NCBI GenBank assembly: GCA_964587105.1 | Contig: CAZPKG010000005.1 | Span: 1-64,000 of the forward strand | Length of the DNA: 64,000 nucleotides | From: JABWCQ01 sp964587105 | Lineage (GTDB): Bacteria > Electryoneota > RPQS01 | Direction of reading: 5' to 3' | In this document: in pieces, positions 32,976-42,121 of the stretch | How positions within the stretch are numbered: the first letter of the stretch is position 1 | How the letters are laid out: every line of letters begins with the position of its first letter | Notes under the pieces: generated by a model | The model's database searches: none | Seen by the model: the letters and a program-made list of their open reading frames with translations, nothing else | What the model was told of the DNA's origin: nothing | Made by a program: the position numbers and the translations under genes

Positions 32976-35900
32976 CTACCTTTGCCTCTCACCTGCCGGG
33001 TCCCCGACGGGGTGATTTCGGGCCAATCCGCGGGGGTGTTTTTTCTCTCTATGAAGCATCGCCGCCGGGTCAATTCGGGCAACGACGTAGAAATACTTCT
33101 GACTTTCATTTCCCGTGTACTCATACCGGTCATCTTGTGCCGGAATGGAATCAATTATTGAATAAGGCCCTACGCTGATATCTGCTGCGTAAATATCATA
33201 GAAATCGGGAAAAGTTGGTGCGCCGTTGATGTAGAAAGTCGGCGCCGTCCAATCCAACAGAATCTGTCCGTTGTCGAAATGAATCGTCAAATTTACGATG
33301 CGCCCGTTCGGTACACTTTCTAAGTTTCCAATTTCAATGAGCGGCCCGTTCTGGTTATACGGTTCTGCTTGTCCATTGAGCCAGACAAACACAACGCCCG
33401 GCGCCCAGAAACGCGCCCACTCGTCAATTGCACCTTCGATTCGCAACGTGTCACCGGTAACAGTCCATTCCACGTCCACCGGAGCAGGTGACTCAAACAG
33501 GCGGTGCGACGGATCACCCCAATCGACGATGGTTGCTTGGCGAACGGCGCCATAGGTTACTTTTCCAGTCGTATCCTTTTGTGCCACGACGGCCAGCGAT
33601 GCATCCGTCCAGAGCGAATCCACGTCAATCGCTCCCGCGTGGCCGTATGAAATTGCACAGGTATATTCAGTCCCCATCTCGTCATTAAGTCTTAACACCG
33701 TCAGGCCGTTGTCGCTGAACAATAATTGCGCAGTGGATGCAGCCGGTCGGCGCGGATAAAAGACATTGACAAACCGCACCGACGTATCGGCCACCGCATT
33801 GGAAACCCGTTGGCCATATCCGCCCCAGTCGGTTCGGTAGTAGTAATTGAAACCGTTCTCGTAAGTCCGGTTTGTCGGCAACAGCATATGCATGTCAGCG
33901 TCAATATCCGAACCGTGCATCTGAATCTTCGATCCGACTTGACTGAAGATATTGCTCGGATTGCGCATAATGAAGGTGAATGTGGACGGCGTCGTCGCGC
34001 GCATGTCATCCAATACGACCACCATGTCCGGACGAACGTAGAGCAAGTGCCTGCGATAGCGCGTTAAACCAAGCGTAGATGGATAAGCAGTCGTGGCATC
34101 TCCGACAACATAGTCGGTATGTTTCAGCATGAATGTATCCACAAGTTGCGGATTCATGGTCAGCTTGTTGGCCGGGAGCGGCCATTCACCCTTCGTGCTG
34201 TCCCCGATCTGGCCTGCGCCGTTGACGAGCATCGTATTCGCGTTAAATGTGCGGTGGAGCGGGTGCTGCAATCCTGCCGATTGCGCCATGTAATCATCAC
34301 CGTAGCCCAACGTGAACGCATTTTGTTCAGGTTGGAAATGCGACGGTTCCCAACCACCGATCGCGCCGTTCCCCCAATAGGTTTGATAGGCGTTTCTACC
34401 GCAAACCAAACCGCATTTCAGAGTGACATACGTTGCGTTCGTATTAGCCCACTCGCTTCGACCGAAGTACGTGTCCTGATCTGTGGCAATCCACGACAAA
34501 TCAGTGGGCGGAGTTTCCGCTTGACTGGGATCATAGAAGAAATAGCCAAACGGTCCGCCGATATTTTGACCAGCATAGTTAATCACCTGTTGGCGCATCC
34601 ACTGGGCTTCACCGTCGTTATACTCGCTTGCTAACAAAGCAAGTTGATCGCCGGGGCCATACCACTCGTCGCGCTGCGCTTCATTGATCATCGGCATCAA
34701 CGACGGATTCGCCATTGAGCCGTAAATGCGATATTTCGCGAACGACTGCACCCACGGTCGGTCAAAATAGTTGATGTTCCGCTGCTCCCTGAGCAGATAC
34801 AGATGCGGCAGCATGGTCCACGTAATAAATCCCCAATAATTCATGGCCTCATACCATGATCCGTCGGTCACATTGCCGTACAGGGCCATGATATTATCGA
34901 GATTGTCAATTGCCATGTCTTCCCAAATCAGAGCTTCAGGCTCTTCCTCGTACAACGCGTAGGTTGCAGTACCGAGGTAGCTCATGTTGTTCACATTGTG
35001 ATTGTGTACGTGAGCATCCGACCACCAAATCCACTTTGGCCCGGCGGCGGCGAGTCGCTGGAGTTGTTCTCGCAATTTGAGTTGAATCGTATCACGCTGA
35101 GCCTTCGAGAAGCTCGAATAGAGCCAGTCATACGACATCGCCAGCGCGACACAGCACCTTGAAGCATACAAATCCATATCCACGTTGGCGCCCGGCTCCC
35201 AATGCGGATAGCGGCACAACGCCATCGTCTTGTTCTTCGCATGGTTGATGTAAGTCGAGGTCGGCGTCAACACCGCTTTCAAAGCCGCGCACGACACGAT
35301 GCGCGCAAAATCGGGATAATGAACGGTTGTCCAATCTGAAGGAAAAGGCGGATTGAATGACAAATCCACATTCACCGCCTGTGTCAATGCTTGATAATAC
35401 GCTGCATGAGTCGTCGTTGCCTGAGCTTGCAGAGTAGGAATGTCCGCCGCCGTGAAGAATAATTTCGGATGCAGCGCATTGTCAAACGTCGTTACAAGCA
35501 TTCCCGCCGCATTATTCGACGGATAGGCGTCACTGCCGCTCGTGGTCATCAATGCGCGTAAATAGTAGCGTGACTCGACAGCCGGAGTCCACGTGAACAG
35601 CAATGAGTCCGCCGCCCCAACCGCCAAGTTGAACGTCGCCGTATAAATATCTGCCCACGTTGCTGAATCGGTTGAAGCTTGCAGTATGACTTGTCCCGTT
35701 TCCGCCGGACCGAAATTTCTCACCTTCACCCACACCGGACAACTTTGGCCGACTGACGTCCCCAAACCATATCCCATATCAATGATCCCACTGTCATCGG
35801 GATTTTGCAATACCCAACTGACCAAGTTCGTAATCAACAGATTGCGCGCATTGCCGGTCGTTGTCACGCGATTCAGCGAACCGCAATAAAATGCCTGTCT

Positions 35901-36494
35901 CGGCGTTGCACAAACGGCAACCGTTCCCGGCAAATTCTGAAACTGAATAACAAGCGTTGAACCATGCGCCGGAAGCACTTTGTCGGGATTGTTGCCGCCC
36001 GTGTAGCCTGAAACTGTAAACGTCCCCGGCAATCCGGTTGCGATAGGATGCGATGCCGCTACGATTTGATTTGTATAAACAGTTTGCTTAGTGCGCTGCC
36101 AGTCGGCGTGAATCGCTTGCTGTTCAAATTCGGGGTACGCGCCGTCAAAGCTCGCAATCGCAGAACCCTCAATCACAACTCTTCCGCCTTCAGCGGCAAA
36201 TGCAGTCAAGATCGAATCCGCGTAGCCTGTGCCGCGACGTTCGGAGCCGTGAAAGAACACGCAATTGTATGCGCGCAGTGTGTCAATTGGCGGCCACCCT
36301 AATGTAAGCTGCTCCCATACGCGCACGGTATATCCCGCAGTGACGAGCGGAGTCTGAATCACAGACGTGTACGGCCCGGCGCCTTTTCCGTAGGACGATG
36401 CAATCAGCAACACGCTTTGCGCCGAAGCGAGTTTGACGCTCAGGGTCAATAGCAGCACACAACACAACATTCTGAGTACACGCATGAACATCAT
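32976..36494 (-). CDS. Large secreted heparinase II/III-like polysaccharide lyase
   Basis: A 1,172-residue exported protein. Signal peptide about 1-25. Residues 26-230 resemble a ThuA/GATase-like domain (VLLIASSYGKGAGPYTSVIQ, YNCVFFHGSERRGTGYADS, GGRVVIEGSAIASFDG). A CARDB-like beta domain follows (VWVKVRNFGPAETGQV). From about 335 an alpha/alpha toroid begins (LFFTAADIPTLQAQATTTHAAYYQAL, SYDWLYSSFSKAQRD, WWSDAHVHNHNVNNMSYLG, YWGFITWTMLPHLYLLREQ), then the heparinase II/III beta-sandwich (HTDYVVGDATTAY, HLLYVRPDMVVVLDDMRAT). The FN3-like end (YFYVVARID) is followed by 30 unusual residues rich in Arg/His/Pro. Such enzymes cleave uronic-acid polymers by beta-elimination; substrate unknown. No sorting domain. 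It is 3 nt after the DUF2961 gene, forming an operon. Confidence 0.75.
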   Translation of the reverse strand: MMFMRVLRMLCCVLLLTLSVKLASAQSVLLIASSYGKGAGPYTSVIQTPLVTAGYTVRVWEQLTLGWPPIDTLRAYNCVFFHGSERRGTGYADSILTAFAAEGGRVVIEGSAIASFDGAYPEFEQQAIHADWQRTKQTVYTNQIVAASHPIATGLPGTFTVSGYTGGNNPDKVLPAHGSTLVIQFQNLPGTVAVCATPRQAFYCGSLNRVTTTGNARNLLITNLVSWVLQNPDDSGIIDMGYGLGTSVGQSCPVWVKVRNFGPAETGQVILQASTDSATWADIYTATFNLAVGAADSLLFTWTPAVESRYYLRALMTTSGSDAYPSNNAAGMLVTTFDNALHPKLFFTAADIPTLQAQATTTHAAYYQALTQAVNVDLSFNPPFPSDWTTVHYPDFARIVSCAALKAVLTPTSTYINHAKNKTMALCRYPHWEPGANVDMDLYASRCCVALAMSYDWLYSSFSKAQRDTIQLKLREQLQRLAAAGPKWIWWSDAHVHNHNVNNMSYLGTATYALYEEEPEALIWEDMAIDNLDNIMALYGNVTDGSWYEAMNYWGFITWTMLPHLYLLREQRNINYFDRPWVQSFAKYRIYGSMANPSLMPMINEAQRDEWYGPGDQLALLASEYNDGEAQWMRQQVINYAGQNIGGPFGYFFYDPSQAETPPTDLSWIATDQDTYFGRSEWANTNATYVTLKCGLVCGRNAYQTYWGNGAIGGWEPSHFQPEQNAFTLGYGDDYMAQSAGLQHPLHRTFNANTMLVNGAGQIGDSTKGEWPLPANKLTMNPQLVDTFMLKHTDYVVGDATTAYPSTLGLTRYRRHLLYVRPDMVVVLDDMRATTPSTFTFIMRNPSNIFSQVGSKIQMHGSDIDADMHMLLPTNRTYENGFNYYYRTDWGGYGQRVSNAVADTSVRFVNVFYPRRPAASTAQLLFSDNGLTVLRLNDEMGTEYTCAISYGHAGAIDVDSLWTDASLAVVAQKDTTGKVTYGAVRQATIVDWGDPSHRLFESPAPVDVEWTVTGDTLRIEGAIDEWARFWAPGVVFVWLNGQAEPYNQNGPLIEIGNLESVPNGRIVNLTIHFDNGQILLDWTAPTFYINGAPTFPDFYDIYAADISVGPYSIIDSIPAQDDRYEYTGNESQKYFYVVARIDPAAMLHREKKHPRGLARNHPVGDPAGERQR

Positions 36495-36497
36495 CCT

Positions 36498-39287
36498 CTA
36501 TTTCAGCAGCAGCAATTTTCTGGTCATTGTCGTATTAGGCAAACTCAACCGCGCGAGATACAAACCGCTCGCGCAATCCGGGCACATAAATTCACGTTCA
36601 TATTCTCCGGGCGTCAGCGGCGCATCCACCAATGTCTTTACACTCTGGCCAAGCAGATTGAACACCTCAAGCTTAACGTGCGCTGACGTGTTTAACGTAA
36701 ACCGCAAGCGCGTCGAGGGATTAAACGGATTGGGATAGGCCGGAGCAAGCGTCGCCAACGTGGGTAACTCTCTTCGCTCCGGTGCGCTTTCCGGAATCGC
36801 AATATGAAATTCGGATTCCAGCAAGATCTGATCGAGAATCATCTCAACCGTATCCTGAAAAATCAGCGCGAAATCTCCGGCAAACGTAACTGTATGCGTA
36901 TCGGCTTCAAGATAGCGCCAGTTTCCCCGCACGGTGTCGCTGCGATCCCAAATACCAACAGGATTAAAAGCGCTGAACATTCTCACACTGTCAGCATCAA
37001 GACTGTCATCAATGGAAACTCGAATCAAACCGGAGTCAAAGGATTTACCAAAGAAATAATTCAGTCGATAGCTTCCGCTCGTTCTGACGGGCAGTGCAAC
37101 TGTGACAGATTCTCCCGTCGTATCGACTTGCATTCGCTTGACAAGCATCCGCCCCCACAAGTCAAGGCTGTCGGGTTCTTGGTGATCACAAGCACATTGC
37201 TCCGTAAACGCGCCGCCCTGCAAACTAACAACGGTTAACCGCTCAATTTCGATGCGCGCCATTCTAATCGCAGTCAGATACTCATCTGGCGTCGCATCGG
37301 GAAATCCCTCCACTGAAATCGCCTGCGCGGTAAGTTTCGCGCGCGCTTCGGGCAACTCAGCCGGATTACTTGGCAGCACAACGCGGCCGGAAATCATACC
37401 GTCGCCGTTTGCTTCAGGCTCCGTTCCAATCCACGGCAACGTTAACCCTTCAAACACGACGTTGGCGCTCTCGCCTACGGGATAGCCGCGCAAGGTAATC
37501 GCTATTGTATCACCGGCAAATGCGTAGCCGTCAATTTCATCTCGTTGTACACGGAAATCAAGCATAGGCGTCGCGCGATGCTCCCACGCCGGTAAGATCG
37601 TTTCAACTCCGTCGTTGAATTCTGCCACCAACGGCCCCACTCCTGACGCAGCGAACGGCGCGCGCACGCGAACGCTCACCACAGAATCCGCTACAACCCT
37701 GCTTCCGCCAATCATCTCAAGCGAAATGCCGTTCCACGTCACGCCGCTGAATACTCTGCCGTTCACCATGCCGCGCGCGAAAATCGTGAGGATTTCTCCA
37801 CCCGTTGAGGTGCGTGACGAATCCTGGTCGCGGACACTGAAGCGTTGCGGTTCGAGATAGGCCAGTGACATGCAGCGATAATTGCCCGCCAGATGCTGCC
37901 ACCCACCGACCTCAAAATCGAGACTCAATGAATCGCTGAACGGAACCGCGTCGCTGAAATGATAGCGGTACGCCGTGTAGTCGTTATTCGTGATCATCAC
38001 TACGCCGTGCGCGAAATGCCGCGCAAGCGCAGGTTGGCCGTTCGGTCCCAACCAATTGTAACTCGCATTGAAATACTCCGGCGTGCCGACGCCCGCGCGC
38101 ACAATTTCTCCGTCGGCCATCAATGTCTCGTCACCTTCCAACGCTTGACCTGAAGTGTTGTCAATTTCGAGATAGCAACCGAGATAGTTTCCCTTGCCGT
38201 AAAACTCCGCCGCGCGGAAACCGTCATACCGGCGCGTAGGAATATTCACAAGGGAACGTCCGCCTAAGCGATAGGCGGGCACGTCCTGTGGTTCTACTTC
38301 GATAATATCCGCTCCGACTCGAATACGATTTGTCCCCGGATTCACGACGTTGTTATCCACTTCGACGCGAAATTCCGTCGAGAATGGCATGATCGGTTGA
38401 AAATACAGCGTGTCCCCGCTCCGTCCGGCCACCGCGCAGTTGTATGACACAACACCTTCAGAGCAATTGAACAGCAGACCGATCTGGGCCGCAATCGCAG
38501 GTTCCGGATTGTGATCATAATAGATTCGCATCACCGTGCGATCCAAATAACTGCGCGTGGTGTCTTGCGGAATCATCCATAGCTTGCGCACAATCCCTGA
38601 ACCGGAATAACTCAACGGCTCCGCCGAGCGAAAACTCAAGAGTGTCGTATCCGCCGAAATCGGCTCCACCGTGCGGTTCCACATTGCCGGTCGAGTCGGC
38701 AGCGACCACACTGTCGCCATCGTGTCGCGTTTCAAAAAATAAATGAGCGGCACAGGTACGCGAAACGACTCCAGAGTCACACTCTCATCGTACATCTGCG
38801 CACAGCCGTGATAGGCCATCGTGTTGCCGACATAGGTGATTCGCAAATGCTGGTTAAACGGCACGGGCGCATAATTCCAATACCAACTCGCGGACGAATC
38901 CGCCAGCGGCGGCAGGAACGGTGACGTGCGGCCGCAAATCGAATCCGCCCGCGCATCAATATCCCACGCGACCGTATCATCCACAAAAATCCTGAACCGC
39001 AAATCGGGGCCGGGGCCGCGCCGCGTCCAGCCGAACTCCGACAGCACTCCCGGTCCGTCAAGATCACACAGGATATTCCAATTGAAGCTATCTCGGCGCA
39101 AGTAGTTGCCGCGATCTTCGTTGGTGACGCCTGCTCCGTGGCTGGAGAAGCACTCGATACGCTCGTAGGGCAACGGTCCAGCCAGGTTCTCACGACGAAT
39201 CAGCGGCTCCCAATAAGTTTGGGCATAGGCCGAGCCGCCTGCCATTAGCAGGAGCATCACACGGAAAAATCGAAGGTTGTGGGTCAT
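36498..39287 (-). CDS. Secreted DUF2961 (GH172-like) protein with type IX sorting domain
   Basis: A 929-residue protein from the ATG at 39287, where a signal peptide begins (MTHNLRFFRVMLLLMAGGSAYAQ); an upstream ATG at 39338 adds a non-signal extension. The N-terminal 350 residues carry the DUF2961 pattern: LCDLDGPGVLSEFGWTRRG, DLRFRIFVDDTVAWDID, PVPFNQHLRITYVGN, a family related to GH172 sugar hydrolases. An IPT/TIG-like domain follows in the middle (GGEILTIFARGMVNGRVFSGV). The end is a type A sorting signal (AYPNPFNPSTRLRFTL, VFNLLGQSVKTLV, ASGLYLARLSL, RKLLLLK). Paired with the heparinase-like gene it suggests extracellular glycan breakdown. A CCAAACC/GGTTTGG hairpin lies at 39312-39333 upstream. 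Confidence 0.82.
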   Translation of the reverse strand: MTHNLRFFRVMLLLMAGGSAYAQTYWEPLIRRENLAGPLPYERIECFSSHGAGVTNEDRGNYLRRDSFNWNILCDLDGPGVLSEFGWTRRGPGPDLRFRIFVDDTVAWDIDARADSICGRTSPFLPPLADSSASWYWNYAPVPFNQHLRITYVGNTMAYHGCAQMYDESVTLESFRVPVPLIYFLKRDTMATVWSLPTRPAMWNRTVEPISADTTLLSFRSAEPLSYSGSGIVRKLWMIPQDTTRSYLDRTVMRIYYDHNPEPAIAAQIGLLFNCSEGVVSYNCAVAGRSGDTLYFQPIMPFSTEFRVEVDNNVVNPGTNRIRVGADIIEVEPQDVPAYRLGGRSLVNIPTRRYDGFRAAEFYGKGNYLGCYLEIDNTSGQALEGDETLMADGEIVRAGVGTPEYFNASYNWLGPNGQPALARHFAHGVVMITNNDYTAYRYHFSDAVPFSDSLSLDFEVGGWQHLAGNYRCMSLAYLEPQRFSVRDQDSSRTSTGGEILTIFARGMVNGRVFSGVTWNGISLEMIGGSRVVADSVVSVRVRAPFAASGVGPLVAEFNDGVETILPAWEHRATPMLDFRVQRDEIDGYAFAGDTIAITLRGYPVGESANVVFEGLTLPWIGTEPEANGDGMISGRVVLPSNPAELPEARAKLTAQAISVEGFPDATPDEYLTAIRMARIEIERLTVVSLQGGAFTEQCACDHQEPDSLDLWGRMLVKRMQVDTTGESVTVALPVRTSGSYRLNYFFGKSFDSGLIRVSIDDSLDADSVRMFSAFNPVGIWDRSDTVRGNWRYLEADTHTVTFAGDFALIFQDTVEMILDQILLESEFHIAIPESAPERRELPTLATLAPAYPNPFNPSTRLRFTLNTSAHVKLEVFNLLGQSVKTLVDAPLTPGEYEREFMCPDCASGLYLARLSLPNTTMTRKLLLLK

Positions 39288-39442
39288 ATTTCTGGGTGCC
39301 CTCGGCGCAAGAACCAAACCAAATTCGGGTTTGGGCAAACTCCAAGGATAACCTTACAATTTACACCAAGTGTTGTGGTTCCGCAACTCACAATACTCGC
39401 AGTCCTTCACATTTCTTGGATATTTAACTCATTATTAAACAA

Positions 39443-39470
39443 TAAAAAAGGCGACAATTTGCCGCCTTTC
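39443..39470 (-). terminator. Terminator of the first beta-helix gene
   Basis: Minus strand AAAGGCG-GCAAATTGT-CGCCTTTTTT, about 30 nt past the stop at 39501. Confidence 0.8.
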
Positions 39471-39500
39471 AAAATACTCTTTTCCGTAATGGAGGTGCAG

Positions 39501-41078
39501 TCACCTAAGCAACACCGCCTTAGCAAAAGCCAAAGGCCGGTTCCCCAGTGGATCCCAAGCCCGCACAAAATAGAGTCCCGAGGCAAATTCATCTGCCTGC
39601 CATGTCAAGGTTTTCTCATCCGCCACAGCGCCGCTCCACAATTGCTTCACCCTTCGCCCCGTCACGTCAAACAGCTCAATCCGCGCAATCATTGCCCGCG
39701 GCACCGTCAGCTTAATCGTCGCCACCGAATTAAACGGATTAGGATATGCTAAGATACTCGCCGACTCCGGCAAAGGCAGACGCGGTTCAGGTGAAGCAGA
39801 GAAAAACAACGTGTCATGATACCACGGATCGAAATCGACGCCATCTCCAACTTCATCACCTTGGCCAAGAGGATTCAAGGTCGGATGGTACGGTCCTGTC
39901 TCGTGGCCCCACCAATTGAGCCGCGCATCAAGGTATTCGCCCAAATCGGTTCCGACACCTTTCTGATTCTGATAGAAAATGTTCTCGTGCAGGACAGGTC
40001 CGGGATCACTGGCATAAACAGTTGGTAGATCACTTGCCCCAGTTCGATAAACACGGTTATGCGTGACAGAAACCCTTCCGCTTAATGTCATTGCCCAAGC
40101 TCCGTGACTTTGCAGTGCGTCGCGAAAGATATTATCCCTGACTTCGACTCCAAAACACCAATCACTGTTCTCAATTGAATTAGCGTTCAGCATCTGATGA
40201 GTCGGCGGACTCCACTGACTGTGTCTAAAATTATTTGAAAAGGTACAATTGCTGATTGTGGATGGGGAATCACATGGAGACTCGATATAAACTATTGAAC
40301 TTCCCATATCGCAGTCATGAAACACACAACCGTCAATCACGTTTATGCTGCCTCGAATTTCAAAAAGAGGCGAGCCGCTTCGCTCAAACGGGCCAAAATC
40401 ACAGTTCGTAATTGTGATGTAGTCGCCGTTTGCAATGAAATTCTGACCTTGGCCCTGTGTGGTCATGCGGCAATTTCGAAGTTCGGTTTCGGAACCGCAT
40501 TCGATTACCGCCCACCCTCCTGTTCTTCCGTGAAAGCTTGTATTGGTTGCGCGCACCGCCACATTACGCGCATCAACACATTGCCAAATGTTGTCTATGA
40601 AAACGCAATCTTCAAGTCTTAGCGACGCATCTGCGCTGACACCAACATATGTCGAGTCCCAAACGCAGCGCCTAAACACGCCAAGCGAATCAAGATGGTG
40701 AACACCGCCGATTCCTGTATGTGGAAACATCGCCGGCCCGTTACGAAACTGAATATCCTCAATCGTATATCCGTAATTCCCCGATGTCGTAAAACACCGT
40801 CTGAATTGCGGATTACTTAGCGTGCTTGGATCAATGATCGGCCTCGCGTACAATCCCGTATCGGGGTCAACGTTTCCCTTGAGAACAACACTATGCGTCG
40901 GCATGAGTACGGACTCTGCATAGACCCCGATATCTACGAGAACAGTATCGCCTAAATTTGAAGCATTCAACGCCGCCTGAATTGATAGGTAATCACCTGG
41001 CACTCGGTATATTGAGCCATGTGACAGTGCTACAAACATAAACAGCGGAAGAACACACGAAAGCGGTTTCAATGGCAC
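39501..41078 (-). CDS. Secreted right-handed beta-helix protein with type IX sorting domain (module 1)
   Basis: A 525-residue protein starting with GTG at 41078, inside the 3' end of the Cys-rich gene. Signal peptide about 1-21, then YRVPGDYLSIQAALNASNLGDTVLVDIGVYAESV, the opening of pectin-lyase-like/parallel beta-helix proteins. Short coils follow (FRRCVWDSTYVGVSADASLRLEDCVFIDN, ITITNCDFGPF, STISNCTFSNN, VEVRDNIFRDA, VTHNRVYRTG) and the LNWWGHETGPYHPTLNPLGQGDEVGDGV closure common in FCB surface proteins. It ends with a sorting domain (AYPNPFNSVATIKLTV, LFDVTGRRVKQLW, ASGLYFVRAW). No catalytic residues are evident, so it may be a surface-attached binder or lyase. Translational coupling to the upstream Cys-rich gene is likely. 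Confidence 0.85.
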   Translation of the reverse strand: MPLKPLSCVLPLFMFVALSHGSIYRVPGDYLSIQAALNASNLGDTVLVDIGVYAESVLMPTHSVVLKGNVDPDTGLYARPIIDPSTLSNPQFRRCFTTSGNYGYTIEDIQFRNGPAMFPHTGIGGVHHLDSLGVFRRCVWDSTYVGVSADASLRLEDCVFIDNIWQCVDARNVAVRATNTSFHGRTGGWAVIECGSETELRNCRMTTQGQGQNFIANGDYITITNCDFGPFERSGSPLFEIRGSINVIDGCVFHDCDMGSSIVYIESPCDSPSTISNCTFSNNFRHSQWSPPTHQMLNANSIENSDWCFGVEVRDNIFRDALQSHGAWAMTLSGRVSVTHNRVYRTGASDLPTVYASDPGPVLHENIFYQNQKGVGTDLGEYLDARLNWWGHETGPYHPTLNPLGQGDEVGDGVDFDPWYHDTLFFSASPEPRLPLPESASILAYPNPFNSVATIKLTVPRAMIARIELFDVTGRRVKQLWSGAVADEKTLTWQADEFASGLYFVRAWDPLGNRPLAFAKAVLLR

Positions 41079-41578
41079 GGCGGAATGGAATTACAATCAC
41101 TCGCTGAATGATATACATAACCATATGCCGTACAAGCGCAGTTAGCACAGTATTCCTCATTTGGGTCGCAACCTCGCAAACACACGTACAAAGTGTACTG
41201 CTGATTTGCCGTAAGTGTAGCAACGTTTGAACAAATCTCGTTACAGTCGTCTTCAGCGCACCCATTGTGACAATATGCTATCTCGGAAGACGTACTGTTG
41301 TCAACCAGCTTAACACATGCCATACAGTACTTGCATGTTTCCGGTGAACTACCACAGTTCAGGTAAGCTCTTAACGAAACTGCTCCCCCACAAGTAGCGG
41401 TAAAAGTGTATGAACGACAGTCCGAAAAACCTGTATCTGCACACGGAAAAGTTGAACTGCAAGTGTTGTCGTAAACACATATGCATTGAGCACACGACTC
41501 AATCCCCTGCCCCAAGGCCGATCCCAACTCCAACCCAAGCACACATCCCGCCAATAGCAAGAACTTAAGAGTTTTCAT
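41069..41578 (-). CDS. Small secreted Cys-rich protein (module 1)
   Basis: A 169-residue exported protein. Signal peptide about 1-23 (ending SALG-Q). The mature part has more than twenty Cys, many as CxxC or CxC: SCAQCICVYDNTC, CKYCMAC, CHNGCAEDDCNEIC, CLRGC, YCANCACTAY, and CNSIPPCH at the end. It is likely a disulfide-knit extracellular domain. I recognise no family. A companion gene with the same genomic position relative to a beta-helix gene exists at 56530-56973. A promoter with a perfect -35 lies at 41637-41665 and a GAGGTGG ribosome site precedes the ATG. Function unknown; its product may accompany or cap the beta-helix partner. Confidence 0.75.
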   Translation of the reverse strand: MKTLKFLLLAGCVLGLELGSALGQGIESCAQCICVYDNTCSSTFPCADTGFSDCRSYTFTATCGGAVSLRAYLNCGSSPETCKYCMACVKLVDNSTSSEIAYCHNGCAEDDCNEICSNVATLTANQQYTLYVCLRGCDPNEEYCANCACTAYGYVYHSASDCNSIPPCH

Positions 41579-41636
41579 GATCCACCTCTGTTACGGTTAA
41601 AAAAGAACATTTGAGCTTTTCTGCAAGCCCTTCTTT

Positions 41637-41665
41637 ACCTTACAAAAAACTTATCAACTTGTCAA
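41637..41665 (-). promoter_or_regulatory. Candidate promoter of Cys-rich/beta-helix module 1
   Basis: Minus strand TTGACA (41665-41660), 17 nt, TAAGGT (41642-41637), about 50 nt before the ATG. About 90 nt further upstream is a T8-G5-T-G7 tract (41753-41776 region). The remaining gap to 41897 is AT-rich and shows no gene. Confidence 0.5.
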
Positions 41666-41897
41666 TGTGGCGGTCTCGCAACGGAGTAATATTTTCAACC
41701 CGTTATCTAACTTATTTAGTGTGCTTTTGTCACATGTCTCTGCGTTGCAGACCCCCCCACCCCCAAAAAAAATGCCCCTATTCCTCTCTTCACCAAATGC
41801 CGGATTTGCAACTCCAAAAGCAAATTCCACAAGAACAATCATACCATTTTGAACATGTGTTCACAAATCTAATATATTCAATATATAACACAAAAAC

Positions 41898-41927
41898 TTG
41901 ACAACGAAGCTTTTGTGCTTATATTAT
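41898..41927 (+). promoter_or_regulatory. Orphan plus-strand promoter facing the 3' end of the giant gene
   Basis: TTGACA (41898-41903), 18 nt, TATTAT (41922-41927). CACAAAA (41889-41895) and TTTTGTG (41911-41917) form an inverted repeat across the -35. No plus-strand gene follows, and the promoter reads into the terminator and then antisense into the giant gene. Confidence 0.4.
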
Positions 41928-41955
41928 CGTCAGATTATGCGAGGGTCGCCCAAAT

Positions 41956-41994
41956 AAAAGAGCGAACCCGAAACTCGAGTCCGCTCTCTTATAT
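41956..41994 (-). terminator. Terminator of the giant gene
   Basis: Minus strand AAGAGAGCGGAC, loop, GTTCGCTCTTTTATTT: an AGAGCG-core stem with a T-rich tail, about 130 nt after the giant gene stop. Confidence 0.75.
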
Positions 41995-42001
41995 ATAGGG
42001 C

Positions 42002-42107
42002 GGTGCGTCGGGAGGGCTTCCGACGCACCTGGGCAAGTGGGCCTGCTCCGGGCAAGAGCAGGTCCGGGCATCTGTATTGAGCCGCAGCGGCACCTGCTGC
42101 AGGTGCC
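42002..42107. repeat. Cluster of three hairpins including family A palindrome copy 3
   Basis: GGTGCGTCGG/CCGACGCACC (42002-42029, perfect 10 bp), CCTGCTC/GAGCAGG (42042-42062) and GGCACCTGC-T-GCAGGTGCC (42089-42107, perfect 9 bp, family A) lie in 106 bp between the giant gene and its terminator. The layout resembles mosaic REP elements. Confidence 0.6.
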
Positions 42108-42121
42108 CCGAACTCAACAAT

